The position numbers and the translations under genes are program-made. 64,000 nucleotides of DNA from Natroniella sp046097105 (GTDB lineage: Bacteria; Bacillota; Halanaerobiia; Halobacteroidales; Halobacteroidaceae). Position 1 is the first letter of the stretch. The number at the start of each line of letters is the position of its first letter. Below are positions 17,951-26,196 of the stretch, one piece after another. The stretch is taken from positions 248,001 to 312,000 of the forward strand of contig NZ_CP175562.1 of the NCBI RefSeq assembly GCF_046097105.1, given 5' to 3'. The notes beneath the pieces were generated by a model. That model was not told where the DNA came from. It was given only the letters and a program-made list of their open reading frames with translations, and ran no database searches.

Positions 17951-19108
17951 ATGAAAGAGAATAATAAGTTAGTTATTTGTTTGTTTTGTTTGGCAGTGTT
18001 GGTTGCAGTTACTCTAATCAGTTTAGAGAGGGAAGTGATGAAAGAAGAGGATAAGTCAGAGGCAACAAAAGAAGTTGTTGTTGATTATAGAGCAGATGTC
18101 GCTGAATTTGAAACAGAATTTCAAGTGATTTTAACTGAATTAAATCTAGATAAGAAGGAATTAATTTTAGAACAAGAGCAAGTGGAACAGAAAGAAGAAA
18201 AGAAAAACTCTTCTTTTGTCTGGGAACATAACTATTATAAGTTAGAAGTGCCTCTTTTTGGAGTAGAAGGAAGGTTGTTATCTGAACTTAAAGATAAAAT
18301 TGTAACCAATTTTGAAACTGCATTTCCAATTGTTGAAGTTGATTGGGAAGAGCAAGCAAATGAGCGGAGGCTGGAGATTAGTTTTGGTTTTAAGGGTGAA
18401 GGTGTCTTGGTTGAGACCCATCTTATTCAGTTTGTGCAACAACGACCAGAAGCTAAGATGGCAATTATTATTGATGACTTGGGATATAGTCATCAGGCAA
18501 CCAGTGATATCTTCAGCATCGATCGCCCTTTGACTATGGCTGTTTTACCTTACTTATCTCAGTCTGTACAGCAGGCTAAAGAGGCTAAAGAGTTGGGGTA
18601 TGAAATTATGTTACATCAGCCTTTTGAAGCTCATAATCCTGAAGTTGACCCTGGCCCAGGAACGATTAATAGTAGAATGAATTCTGAAGAGATTAGAGAA
18701 AAGTTACGGCAAATCTTAGATCATTTACCTCCAGTTGTAGGAATCAACAATCACATGGGTTCTAAAGGAACTGAAGATCCTAAAATAATGGAAGAGGTAA
18801 TGAAAGTTTTAAAGGAAGAAGGGTTATACTTTATTGATAGTAGTACCTCTAGTCAATCAGTAGGGGCCAAAAAGGCTAGAGAGGCAGGAATTTTGACAGC
18901 TGAAAATTATCTATTTATCGATAATGTTGATGAGCAAGAAGCTGTTGAGGAGATGCTACTTATGCTGGCTGATGTTGCATTGAAAAGAGGAAAGTTAGTG
19001 ACGATTGGCCATGTGCGAACAAATACAGCCAATGCAATTAAGGAAGTGATTCCTATTTTAGAAAAGAAGGGAATCAAGTTAGTGTATGCCTCTCAGATAG
19101 TTAAGTAG
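17951..19108 (+). CDS. Divergent polysaccharide deacetylase family protein
   Basis: 385 residues. N-terminal helix (about 7-23), a charged linker, then from about residue 175 a NodB-like barrel of the divergent deacetylase family: MAIIIDDLGYS, MLHQPFEAHNP, GINNHMGS and FIDSSTSS. The conserved Asp/His set suggests metal-dependent hydrolysis, but the physiological substrate is not known. It probably acts outside the membrane on wall glycan. Translationally close to the S41 protease gene; a terminator follows. Confidence 0.88.
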   Translation: MKENNKLVICLFCLAVLVAVTLISLEREVMKEEDKSEATKEVVVDYRADVAEFETEFQVILTELNLDKKELILEQEQVEQKEEKKNSSFVWEHNYYKLEVPLFGVEGRLLSELKDKIVTNFETAFPIVEVDWEEQANERRLEISFGFKGEGVLVETHLIQFVQQRPEAKMAIIIDDLGYSHQATSDIFSIDRPLTMAVLPYLSQSVQQAKEAKELGYEIMLHQPFEAHNPEVDPGPGTINSRMNSEEIREKLRQILDHLPPVVGINNHMGSKGTEDPKIMEEVMKVLKEEGLYFIDSSTSSQSVGAKKAREAGILTAENYLFIDNVDEQEAVEEMLLMLADVALKRGKLVTIGHVRTNTANAIKEVIPILEKKGIKLVYASQIVK

Positions 19109-19154
19109 TTTGGCTAAATTTGAGTTTGATTAAAAACAAATTCATAGTTCAAAA

Positions 19155-19192
19155 CAAAGAAGTGCCTAATTAGTGGGGGCTTCTTTGTTTTT
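19155..19192 (+). terminator. Rho-independent terminator
   Basis: CAAAGAAGTGCC pairs with GGGCTTCTTTG, followed by TTTTT. It ends the protease-deacetylase transcript. Confidence 0.85.
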
Positions 19193-19247
19193 AGAATTTC
19201 AATTATTCACTATTAACTAGTAAATGCTTTATTAGAGGAGTGATAAA

Positions 19248-21230
19248 ATGTCTAATAAATTTGAATTGGTTTCAGAGTATACTCCCCAAGGTGATCAGCC
19301 TAAGGCGATCGAGAAATTAACTGCCGGAGTGGAATCTGGATTGGAGAAGCAGACATTATTAGGAGTAACAGGATCAGGTAAGACATTTACAATTGCTAAT
19401 GTAATTGAACAAGTACAGAAACCAACTCTGGTGATAGCTCATAATAAGACCTTAGCAGCCCAATTATGTAGTGAGTTTAAAGAGTTTTTTCCTCATAATC
19501 AAGTTGGTTATTTTGTCAGTTATTATGACTATTATCAACCGGAAGCTTATGTTCCGCAAACAGATACCTACATTGAAAAGGATGCTTCGATTAATGAAGA
19601 GGTTGATAAATTGAGATTGGCGGCAACCAGTTCATTATTTGAACGAAGGGACGTTATTATTGTAGCCAGTGTTTCTTGTATTTATGGCTTAGGAAATCCA
19701 GCAGATTATTTAGATTTAACCTGCCATTTAGAGCGTGGAATGCTTAAGGAGCGAGAAGAGATTATTCGGGAATTGATTAATATTCAATATAAGAGAAATG
19801 AGATTGATTTTGATCGAGGAACTTTTCGGGTTAGAGGTGATACTTTAGAAGTGATTCCTGCTTATGAAGAACGGGCCTATCGAGTAGAGCTTTTTGGAGA
19901 TGAAATTGATCGAATTACAGAGATAAATACAGTAACTGGTGAGATTTTAGGAGAGTTAAAAGAGATTACAATTTATCCTGCTAGCCACTTTGTAACCCCT
20001 CAAGATAAGGTGGAGCGGGCATTAAAAGCTATTGAAGTTGAGTTAGAAGAAAGATTAGAAGGTTTAAGGGCTGAGGGGAAGTTGCTTGAAGCGCAGAGGT
20101 TAGAAGAGCGAACTAAGTATGATATGGAGATGTTAGAGGAAGTCGGTTTTTGTTCAGGGATTGAGAATTATTCACGCCACTTGGCAGGACGGAAGCCAGG
20201 TTCGCGTCCTCAGACTTTGATCGATTATTTTCCGGATGATTTTTTGGTAGTTATCGATGAATCACATAAGACAATTCCACAGATTGGTGGGATGTATGCT
20301 GGTGATCGTTCTCGAAAAGAAAGGCTAGTAGAGCACGGGTTTAGACTACCTTCTGCTTTGGATAACCGTCCATTACAATTTGATGAGTTTGAGAGGTTGG
20401 CCCAGCAGGCAGTTTATATTTCAGCAACGCCTGGCCCGTATGAACAAGAACATAGCCAACAGATAGTAGAGCAGATTATTCGACCGACAGGGTTAGTTGA
20501 TCCTCAAGTAGATGTTCGACCAATTAAAAATCAGATTGATGATTTATTAGATGAGACTAGAGATGTTATTGCATGTGATGGGCGGATCTTAATTACAACT
20601 TTAACTAAGAAGATGGCGGAAGATTTGACCGATTATCTCTATCAAGCTGGGATTAAGGTCAATTATTTGCACTCCGATATAGATACTATTGAGAGGTTAG
20701 AGATAATTAGGGATCTACGGTTAGGTAAATTTGATGTGCTGGTTGGGATTAACTTATTGCGTGAAGGCTTAGATATTCCTGAAGTATCCTTAGTTGCAAT
20801 TTTAGATGCTGATAAAGAAGGATTTTTACGTTCTGCTCGTTCTTTGATTCAAACAATTGGACGAGCAGCAAGGAATGTAAATGGTAGGGTAATTATGTAT
20901 GCTGATCAGGTTACTGATTCAATGAAGCAAGCTCTTGATGAGACTGAGCGGCGTCGTGAATTACAGTTGGAGTTTAATCAGCAACAAGGGATTACTCCCC
21001 AAACAATTAAAAAAGATGTGAGAGATGTCTTGCGACCGGTCGATATGGTTGCTGAGGCTAAAGCTAACTATCAGGCTGGGAGTGAAGATAAGAAAGGTTT
21101 ATCTGAAGCAGAGATTAGAAAAGAGATTGCTGAATTGGAACTGGAGATGAAGAGTGCCGCAGAGGAGTTACAATTTGAATTGGCAGCACAGATAAGAGAT
21201 GAGATAGATGAATTAAGAAAAAGGTTGTAA
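19248..21230 (+). CDS. uvrB: Excinuclease ABC subunit B
   Basis: UvrB is the damage-verifying helicase-like subunit of nucleotide excision repair. 660 residues. Walker A GVTGSGKTFT at about 40-49, the beta-hairpin region FVSYYDYYQPEAYVPQTDTY, DESH box, GINLLREGLDIPE and QTIGRAARN are all present, and a C-terminal UVR domain (last 40 residues) contacts UvrC. uvrA and uvrC lie 5 and 8 kb downstream with unrelated genes between. Start ATG follows GAGGAGTGA. Confidence 0.98.
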   Translation: MSNKFELVSEYTPQGDQPKAIEKLTAGVESGLEKQTLLGVTGSGKTFTIANVIEQVQKPTLVIAHNKTLAAQLCSEFKEFFPHNQVGYFVSYYDYYQPEAYVPQTDTYIEKDASINEEVDKLRLAATSSLFERRDVIIVASVSCIYGLGNPADYLDLTCHLERGMLKEREEIIRELINIQYKRNEIDFDRGTFRVRGDTLEVIPAYEERAYRVELFGDEIDRITEINTVTGEILGELKEITIYPASHFVTPQDKVERALKAIEVELEERLEGLRAEGKLLEAQRLEERTKYDMEMLEEVGFCSGIENYSRHLAGRKPGSRPQTLIDYFPDDFLVVIDESHKTIPQIGGMYAGDRSRKERLVEHGFRLPSALDNRPLQFDEFERLAQQAVYISATPGPYEQEHSQQIVEQIIRPTGLVDPQVDVRPIKNQIDDLLDETRDVIACDGRILITTLTKKMAEDLTDYLYQAGIKVNYLHSDIDTIERLEIIRDLRLGKFDVLVGINLLREGLDIPEVSLVAILDADKEGFLRSARSLIQTIGRAARNVNGRVIMYADQVTDSMKQALDETERRRELQLEFNQQQGITPQTIKKDVRDVLRPVDMVAEAKANYQAGSEDKKGLSEAEIRKEIAELELEMKSAAEELQFELAAQIRDEIDELRKRL

Positions 21231-21260
21231 TTTAAGATATATATCAATTTTCTCCCCTCC

Positions 21261-21304
21261 CTGTGACCTTTCTCACAGAATTTATAATTAATTAAGATTA
21301 TAAT
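21261..21304 (+). promoter_or_regulatory. CRP/FNR-type box at -41.5 and its -10 element
   Basis: CTGTGACCTTTCTCACAG (21261-21278) contains a perfect TGTGA-N6-TCACA. TATAAT at 21299-21304 places the transcription start at about 21311, so the box centre (21269.5) lies at -41.5, the standard class II activator position. No good -35 hexamer is present, as expected for an activated promoter. A second TATAAT at 21283-21288 is also possible. Confidence 0.7.
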
Positions 21305-21361
21305 TTAGTTAACGATGAAATTAATGATTAACAAAATAAATCTCAAAAAGGGGAGATAGAA

Positions 21362-22186
21362 ATGCCAAAAAGACAAGTGATTAAGATTGATGAGGATAAA
21401 TGTAATGGTTGTGGAGAATGTGTAACAGGCTGTCAGGAAGGTGCATTACAGATTATTGATGGTGTAGCTAAGCTGGTTAATGAGTCATTTTGTGATGGTT
21501 TTGGTGACTGTATCGGTGAATGTCCAACAGGAGCTTTAGAGATTATAGAGCGTGAAGCTGAGGAATTTGATTTAAAAGCAACAGTAGAACATGTTAAGAA
21601 TGTTAGGGGAGAAGAAGCTGTTAAGGAAATGTTGAAAGCACAAGAGGCTCATGGAGAAGAAGTTCCAGAAGAATTAAAGGAGATCTTTGTAGAAAAGTCT
21701 GGGTGTCAATCACATCACCACGCTCATGATCAAATGGGAGGTTGTCCAGGTAGTCGAATGATGGAGATGAAACAGAAGGAAGTAAAAGAGAGTGAAGCTG
21801 AAAAAGAGATAGAGGTTCAATCTCAATTACAGCAATGGCCGGTTCAGATTCATTTACTTTCTCCGCAGGCTCCATATTTTAAAAATGCTGATTTATTGAT
21901 TACAGCTGATTGTGTGCCGGTAGCATATGCTAATTATCATCAAAAGATGCTCAAGGGCAATGCAGTAGCAATTGGATGTCCTAAATTAGATGATGCTAAT
22001 GCTTATGTTGAGAGATTGGCAGCAATTATTGAACAGAATGATTTAAATAGTATTACTGTAGCACGGATGGAAGTTCCATGTTGTGCTGGAATGGTTCAAA
22101 TTGCTCAACAAGCAGCTAAGAAAGCAGGTACTGAATTAGAGGTAGAGACAACTGTAGTAAGTATTGATGGCAAATTGAAAAAGTAA
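21362..22186 (+). CDS. 4Fe-4S ferredoxin-type protein with C-terminal Cys-rich domain
   Basis: 274 residues. The N-terminal part carries two cluster-type motifs: CNGCGECVTGCQEGAL (about 15-30) and CDGFGDCIGECPTGAL. A middle region has CQSHHHAH...GGCPGS, which could bind metal. The C-terminal part (about 160-270, with ADCVPVAYAN, IGCPKLD and VPCCAGM) is found in clostridial ferredoxin-like proteins of unknown reaction. Cytosolic redox role is inferred. Transcribed alone: a CRP/FNR-type promoter lies upstream and a strong terminator downstream. Confidence 0.85.
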   Translation: MPKRQVIKIDEDKCNGCGECVTGCQEGALQIIDGVAKLVNESFCDGFGDCIGECPTGALEIIEREAEEFDLKATVEHVKNVRGEEAVKEMLKAQEAHGEEVPEELKEIFVEKSGCQSHHHAHDQMGGCPGSRMMEMKQKEVKESEAEKEIEVQSQLQQWPVQIHLLSPQAPYFKNADLLITADCVPVAYANYHQKMLKGNAVAIGCPKLDDANAYVERLAAIIEQNDLNSITVARMEVPCCAGMVQIAQQAAKKAGTELEVETTVVSIDGKLKK

Positions 22187-22208
22187 ACTGAAGAAAATAA
22201 ATTTAAGT

Positions 22209-22235
22209 AAGGCGGGGAAATCCCGCCTTCTTTTT
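22209..22235 (+). terminator. Rho-independent terminator
   Basis: AAGGCGGG-GAAAT-CCCGCCTT followed by CTTTTT; a perfect 8-bp G+C-rich stem. Confidence 0.95.
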
Positions 22236-22260
22236 AATTGGTATGAATTTTTTATAATAG

Positions 22261-22350
22261 AGCTTAAGTTTAAGGCTGGATTAAGATTAAGTCAATCATA
22301 CAAAGAATGGATCTAGGTCTTATTTAAACTTAGATTTGAACTTAAACTTA
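22261..22350. repeat. Palindromic intergenic repeat, copy D (inverted)
   Basis: AGCTTAAGTTTAAGGCTGG at one end and GATTTGAACTTAAACTTA at the other. Its reverse complement aligns with copy A over most of the length, although the core has diverged (TTCTTTGTATGATTGAC). Confidence 0.6.
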
Positions 22351-22443
22351 ATGTCAATAATTGATTGAATTGAAATTTATAGTTTAAAAGGTGAAAGTCC
22401 TTTGATATAATAGGAGAAAATTGAGTAGAAAGGATGGAGTAGG

Positions 22444-23940
22444 ATGAAGTATGTAAGTACTCGTGGAAATTATCAGCCAGTTAGTGCAGCAGATGCAATT
22501 AGATTAGGTATGGTACCAACAGGAGGGTTATTTGTTCCTGAGAAGATACCAGCTTTTTCAAAAGAAGAGTTAGCTAAGTTAGTCGGAAAGAGTTATCAAG
22601 ATGTAGCCCAACAAATTTTAGCAGAATTTTTGACTGATTATACAATGAAAGAGTTAGCAGAGGCTGTTAGTTTAGCATATAATGAAAAATCTTTTGGTGC
22701 ACAAGAGATTGCTCCGTATGTTAAATTGGATGAGCAAAGTTATGTTTTAGAATTGTGGCACGGGCCAACGGCCGCTTTTAAGGATATGGCGTTACAGTTA
22801 ATGCCTCATTTGTTGGTTAAAGCAATCGAGAAGGTTGACTTAGACAAGGAAGTTGTTATTTTGGTAGCTACTTCCGGGGATACAGGTAAAGCTGCTTTAG
22901 AAGGTTTTAAAGATGTTAAAGGAGTTAGGATTATTGTCTTTTATCCTGCTGGAGGGGTCAGTAAGGTACAAGAAGAACAGATGGTCACTACAACTGGAAC
23001 TAATACATCAGTAGTGGCAGTGGAAGGTAACTTTGATGATTGTCAAAGTAGTGTTAAGGAGATCTTTGGCGATCAAGAGTTTAAAGAGTTATTAGAACAG
23101 AATGACTATCAATTTTCATCGGCTAATTCGATTAACTGGGGGCGATTAGTGCCGCAGATTATTTATTATTTTGCCAGTTATGCTGACTTGGTAGCAGATG
23201 ATCAGTTGGAATTAGGAGAGCAGATCAACATTTCGGTTCCGACAGGCAACTTTGGGAATATTTTGGCTGCCTATTATGCTTATCGAATGGGACTGCCGGT
23301 CAATAAATTCATCTGTGCTTCTAATGATAATAAGGTCTTGACCGATTTTTTAAAGACTGGAGTGTATGATAGCAACCGTGATTTTAAAAAGACGATCAGT
23401 CCATCAATGGATATCTTGATCTCTTCTAATTTAGAGAGGTTTTTATTTGAACTGACTGACCATGATGCTGCTAAGATTGAAAAGTGGTATCATGATTTAG
23501 AGCAAAATGGTAAGTTTAAAGTCGGACAAGCGGTACAGGATAAGATGCAAGAGTTATTTGTAGGGGAGTATGCTACTGAAGAAGAGACATTAACAACGAT
23601 TAAGCAAATTTATGAGAGCAAAGAATATGTAGTTGATACTCATACTGCTGTGGGGATTAAAGCTTATCAGAAGTACTTAAGTGATTATGATGATCTAACG
23701 ACAACTGTGATTGATTCGACAGCAAGTCCTTATAAATTTAGTCAAGCTGTTTTAGAAGCATTGCAAGGAGAGTTAGAGACAGAGGATGAATTTGAAATTT
23801 TAAATCAGCTAGAAGAGTTGACCGGTCTTGAGATTCACCGTGGTTTGAAGGATTTAGATAGAAAAGAGGTTAGGCATGATAGAGGATGTCAGACTGGAGA
23901 GATTAGAGAGCAAATTAAGGAAATTTTACAATTAAAATAA
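22444..23940 (+). CDS. thrC: Threonine synthase
   Basis: PLP enzyme that converts O-phosphohomoserine to threonine. 498 residues, the longer form of the family. The PLP Lys is in GPTAAFKDMALQ; VATSGDTGKAALEG is the phosphate/PLP contact and SVPTGNFGNILAAYYA is also typical. ATG follows AGGATGGAG. A weak promoter (TTTAAA-N17-TATAAT, 22383-22411) is just upstream. No other threonine genes are adjacent. Confidence 0.96.
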   Translation: MKYVSTRGNYQPVSAADAIRLGMVPTGGLFVPEKIPAFSKEELAKLVGKSYQDVAQQILAEFLTDYTMKELAEAVSLAYNEKSFGAQEIAPYVKLDEQSYVLELWHGPTAAFKDMALQLMPHLLVKAIEKVDLDKEVVILVATSGDTGKAALEGFKDVKGVRIIVFYPAGGVSKVQEEQMVTTTGTNTSVVAVEGNFDDCQSSVKEIFGDQEFKELLEQNDYQFSSANSINWGRLVPQIIYYFASYADLVADDQLELGEQINISVPTGNFGNILAAYYAYRMGLPVNKFICASNDNKVLTDFLKTGVYDSNRDFKKTISPSMDILISSNLERFLFELTDHDAAKIEKWYHDLEQNGKFKVGQAVQDKMQELFVGEYATEEETLTTIKQIYESKEYVVDTHTAVGIKAYQKYLSDYDDLTTTVIDSTASPYKFSQAVLEALQGELETEDEFEILNQLEELTGLEIHRGLKDLDRKEVRHDRGCQTGEIREQIKEILQLK

Positions 23941-23947
23941 TAAGCAG

Positions 23948-23978
23948 AAGGGGGTAGGCTTTAAAGCTTGCCCCCCTT
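23948..23978 (+). terminator. Hairpin terminator after thrC
   Basis: AAGGGGGTAGGCTT pairs with AAGCTTGCCCCCCTT (one bulge). The stem is very stable but the following sequence (AATTATG) lacks a run of T. Confidence 0.7.
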
Positions 23979-24056
23979 AATTATGTCAACTGTAAATTTA
24001 ATGAAACAAATGAAAATAATATATACTAATTTTATAGGAATAATTGATAATTACCC

Positions 24057-24086
24057 TTGATTATGCTTTGTGAAAAATGTTATAAT
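24057..24086 (+). promoter_or_regulatory. Promoter of lipoprotein gene
   Basis: TTGATT (24057-24062), an 18-bp spacer and TATAAT (24081-24086), about 60 bp before the ribosome-binding site GGGGAGG of the FMN-binding-like lipoprotein. Confidence 0.55.
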
Positions 24087-24163
24087 AATTGTGAAAGAGA
24101 TATCTTTAACTTAAAATTTTTTAAAGACGAGGGGAGGTTGTGTGAATGAAATGAAGAGCAAGA

Positions 24164-25222
24164 ATGATTATGGTTTTAGCACTAGCTTTAACTGTATTAG
24201 TTGTTGTAGTAGGTTGTAATGATGAACAAGCTGTAATGACGGAAGATTCATCACTTGAAGGTACTTATGTTGGTTATTCTTGGAGAAATGAAGCTGATGG
24301 TGTTGAGTTTGAGGATGCTGATAGGTATGTTGAAACTATCTTACATCTTAATGAGGATGGAATCATTGAAGATGCTAAGATGCTTTATTTCCAACAAGCA
24401 GATGGATATTTGACAGCTCGTCAAGATGGAAGTGCTGATGTGTGGGTTGATTTTTCAGTAGATCCTACAAAAGCAGAAGCTCTTGAAGGAAGTGACTATC
24501 AGGCGGGAGAATCTATGTTTAAGATTTCTACTTCTAACCTGATGAGTTTCTATGCTGCTGCGGTGGCTGAAGATGGTACTACAGCTGCTACTATTGTTGA
24601 TCCATGGACTAGGTTTCAGTTTGAGATGAAGTTCCCTGCGAACTTTGATTTTGATGACACAACTGTTGGCGAAATGACTATCGGAAGTGACTTGATTGTT
24701 CCAACAGGTAGAACTGGTGGTTCTCACCCAGCTGAGTGGGAGGATTTGGCTGATAAAAATATTTTGAATATTCATCCAACGTGGTCTCATGTAGTTAATG
24801 ATGAAGGTGTCTTAGAAGATATTGATCAAGATTCTTCTACACGAGAACTTCTTGAAGCGATGGGAGTTGAATTTGCTAGTGGACAACCTCAAGCTATGGC
24901 TGTTGAGTATGGCTACTTTGGCTTAGGTGGTTGGTCTGGTAACTATGAGGCTATTGAAGAATACTTAATTGGACAAGATGCAACAGAGGTTACTTCTTTA
25001 ATTGATTGGGAGGATAACCCTCGTTGGTCAGATGCTGTCAATGAAGATAATGTATTTGGTGTAGATGTGCCAAGTGGAGCAACACGTACAGTACAGAATT
25101 CCTTTGACACAATCGCTGGTGCAACTGTTAGAATGTCTCGGGAATCTACATCTTATCAGCGTGCCTTATTAGATGCTGGTATTCTTGATGAAGATGAAGT
25201 GATTTCTACTGGTCGATTCTAA
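24164..25222 (+). CDS. FMN-binding-like lipoprotein (start region possibly frameshifted)
   Basis: About 352 residues from ATG 24164. Hydrophobic signal ending in the lipobox VVGC at about residue 18, so it should be lipid-anchored outside. The C-terminus has DTIAGATVRMS, resembling the flavinylation motif of FMN-binding domains, but the residue that accepts FMN (normally Thr/Ser two after GAT) is Arg. A repeated GTYVGYSWRNEADG segment opens the mature protein. The ribosome-binding site GGGGAGG (24131-24137) is well placed for ATG 24146 or 24151, which are out of frame or hit TGA; removing one A in AAGAATG would join ATG 24151 to the body. Function unknown; a paralogue follows. Confidence 0.7.
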   Translation: MIMVLALALTVLVVVVGCNDEQAVMTEDSSLEGTYVGYSWRNEADGVEFEDADRYVETILHLNEDGIIEDAKMLYFQQADGYLTARQDGSADVWVDFSVDPTKAEALEGSDYQAGESMFKISTSNLMSFYAAAVAEDGTTAATIVDPWTRFQFEMKFPANFDFDDTTVGEMTIGSDLIVPTGRTGGSHPAEWEDLADKNILNIHPTWSHVVNDEGVLEDIDQDSSTRELLEAMGVEFASGQPQAMAVEYGYFGLGGWSGNYEAIEEYLIGQDATEVTSLIDWEDNPRWSDAVNEDNVFGVDVPSGATRTVQNSFDTIAGATVRMSRESTSYQRALLDAGILDEDEVISTGRF

Positions 25223-25282
25223 ACAGAGTATTTTTTATTAATTTTTTACTAAGATATATTTATAGAGTAATATAATTTTAAA

Positions 25283-25335
25283 TATGAGGTTATCGAGGAA
25301 TACTTAAATGAACAAGATGTATAAGAGTTAATTTT
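25283..25335 (+). pseudogene. Decayed fragment of the FMN-binding-like lipoprotein gene
   Basis: The stretch beginning ATATGAGGTTATCGAGGAAT aligns with the coding sequence at about 24946-25000. It translates as YEVIEEYLNEQDV-stop against YEAIEEYLIGQDATEV in the intact gene. It follows a TTTTTTACTAAGATATAT block that recurs after the next gene (25912-25950), so a tandem duplicate has been lost except for this remnant. Confidence 0.6.
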
Positions 25336-25429
25336 TAGTAAAAAATAAGGTGTGTCTAAGAGTTTTAGTCTGAAAAGTAAGAGAAGAAATTAAATAACTT
25401 AATCATATTATAATAGGAGGAGTTATGAA

Positions 25430-25912
25430 ATGAGAAAATCTAAATATTTCATGTTACTAGTAATTTTGCTAGTAAGCACTGTTGTCTTAGTTGGTTGTCA
25501 AGGAGAAGAGGTTGCTCCAGAGGGAGAGGTTGAACAATTTGGTTATGCAGCTAGCAACTTTGAAGATGCTGATTATCGAGGAGTTTTCGCAGATGGTGGT
25601 GACGATCAGATAAATATTCAATTTACATTAGAGGACAATATTGTTGTTGCTGCTAGTTACAGACACTTGTATTATGGAGGAGTAGATTATCTTGAGTTAG
25701 AAGAAGATGATCAGTTATATGCTATCACAGAACAGTATGAGCAGGTGTTGGATTATTTGGAAGGTGAAGATATTAGAGAAGTTCTTCCAGAACTTTATGA
25801 TGCAGAGAATGTTGTAGAAGATATTGATACTTTTACAGGAGCTACTTTGAGAGCAAATAAAGTAATTTCAGCGGCAAGAGATGCACTTAATAGAGGTGCG
25901 TACCGATATTAA
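25430..25912 (+). CDS. Small FMN-binding-like lipoprotein
   Basis: 160 residues. Signal peptide with lipobox LVGC at about residue 23, acidic mature domain, and DTFTGATLRANK near the C-terminus. This matches the D-x-x-[ST]-GAT motif of FMN-binding domains but again has Arg where the FMN-accepting Thr/Ser is expected, so covalent flavin is doubtful. Start ATG 25430 follows AGGAGG. It is a shorter paralogue of the lipoprotein encoded upstream and is followed by a terminator. In anaerobes such proteins often serve extracytosolic electron transfer; that is inference. Confidence 0.75.
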   Translation: MRKSKYFMLLVILLVSTVVLVGCQGEEVAPEGEVEQFGYAASNFEDADYRGVFADGGDDQINIQFTLEDNIVVAASYRHLYYGGVDYLELEEDDQLYAITEQYEQVLDYLEGEDIREVLPELYDAENVVEDIDTFTGATLRANKVISAARDALNRGAYRY

Positions 25913-25950
25913 TTTTTTACTAGGACATATTTGTAGAGTAATATAATTTT

Positions 25951-26003
25951 AAAAAGGATCAACTTGGTGGATTAATTTACTGAGTTGGTTCTTTTTATTT
26001 TTG
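25951..26003 (+). terminator. Rho-independent terminator
   Basis: AAAAGGATCAACT pairs with AGTTGGTTCTTTT over 13 bp (with G-U pairs), followed by TATTTTT. Confidence 0.9.
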
Positions 26004-26076
26004 TGTAGAAAAAGTAATATCTATTTGTAATTAGTAATCATTACTGATATAATAGAAAGTAGTTAAGGGAATTGAA

Positions 26077-26175
26077 TAATGAATAGTCAATATTAAATAG
26101 CTAAAAATATTAATAGTTAAGCTGATATATATTATTTATAAGAGTTTTTGAATTTCAAGTATTCAATATTAAATG
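26077..26175. repeat. A+T-rich imperfect palindrome (TATTAAATATTAA type)
   Basis: AATAGTCAATATTAAATAGC on the left and TTCAAGTATTCAATATTAAA on the right, in the gap before uvrA. Same family as 16588-16677. Confidence 0.4.
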
Positions 26176-26196
26176 ATTTCTAAGGAGTGAAAGAGA

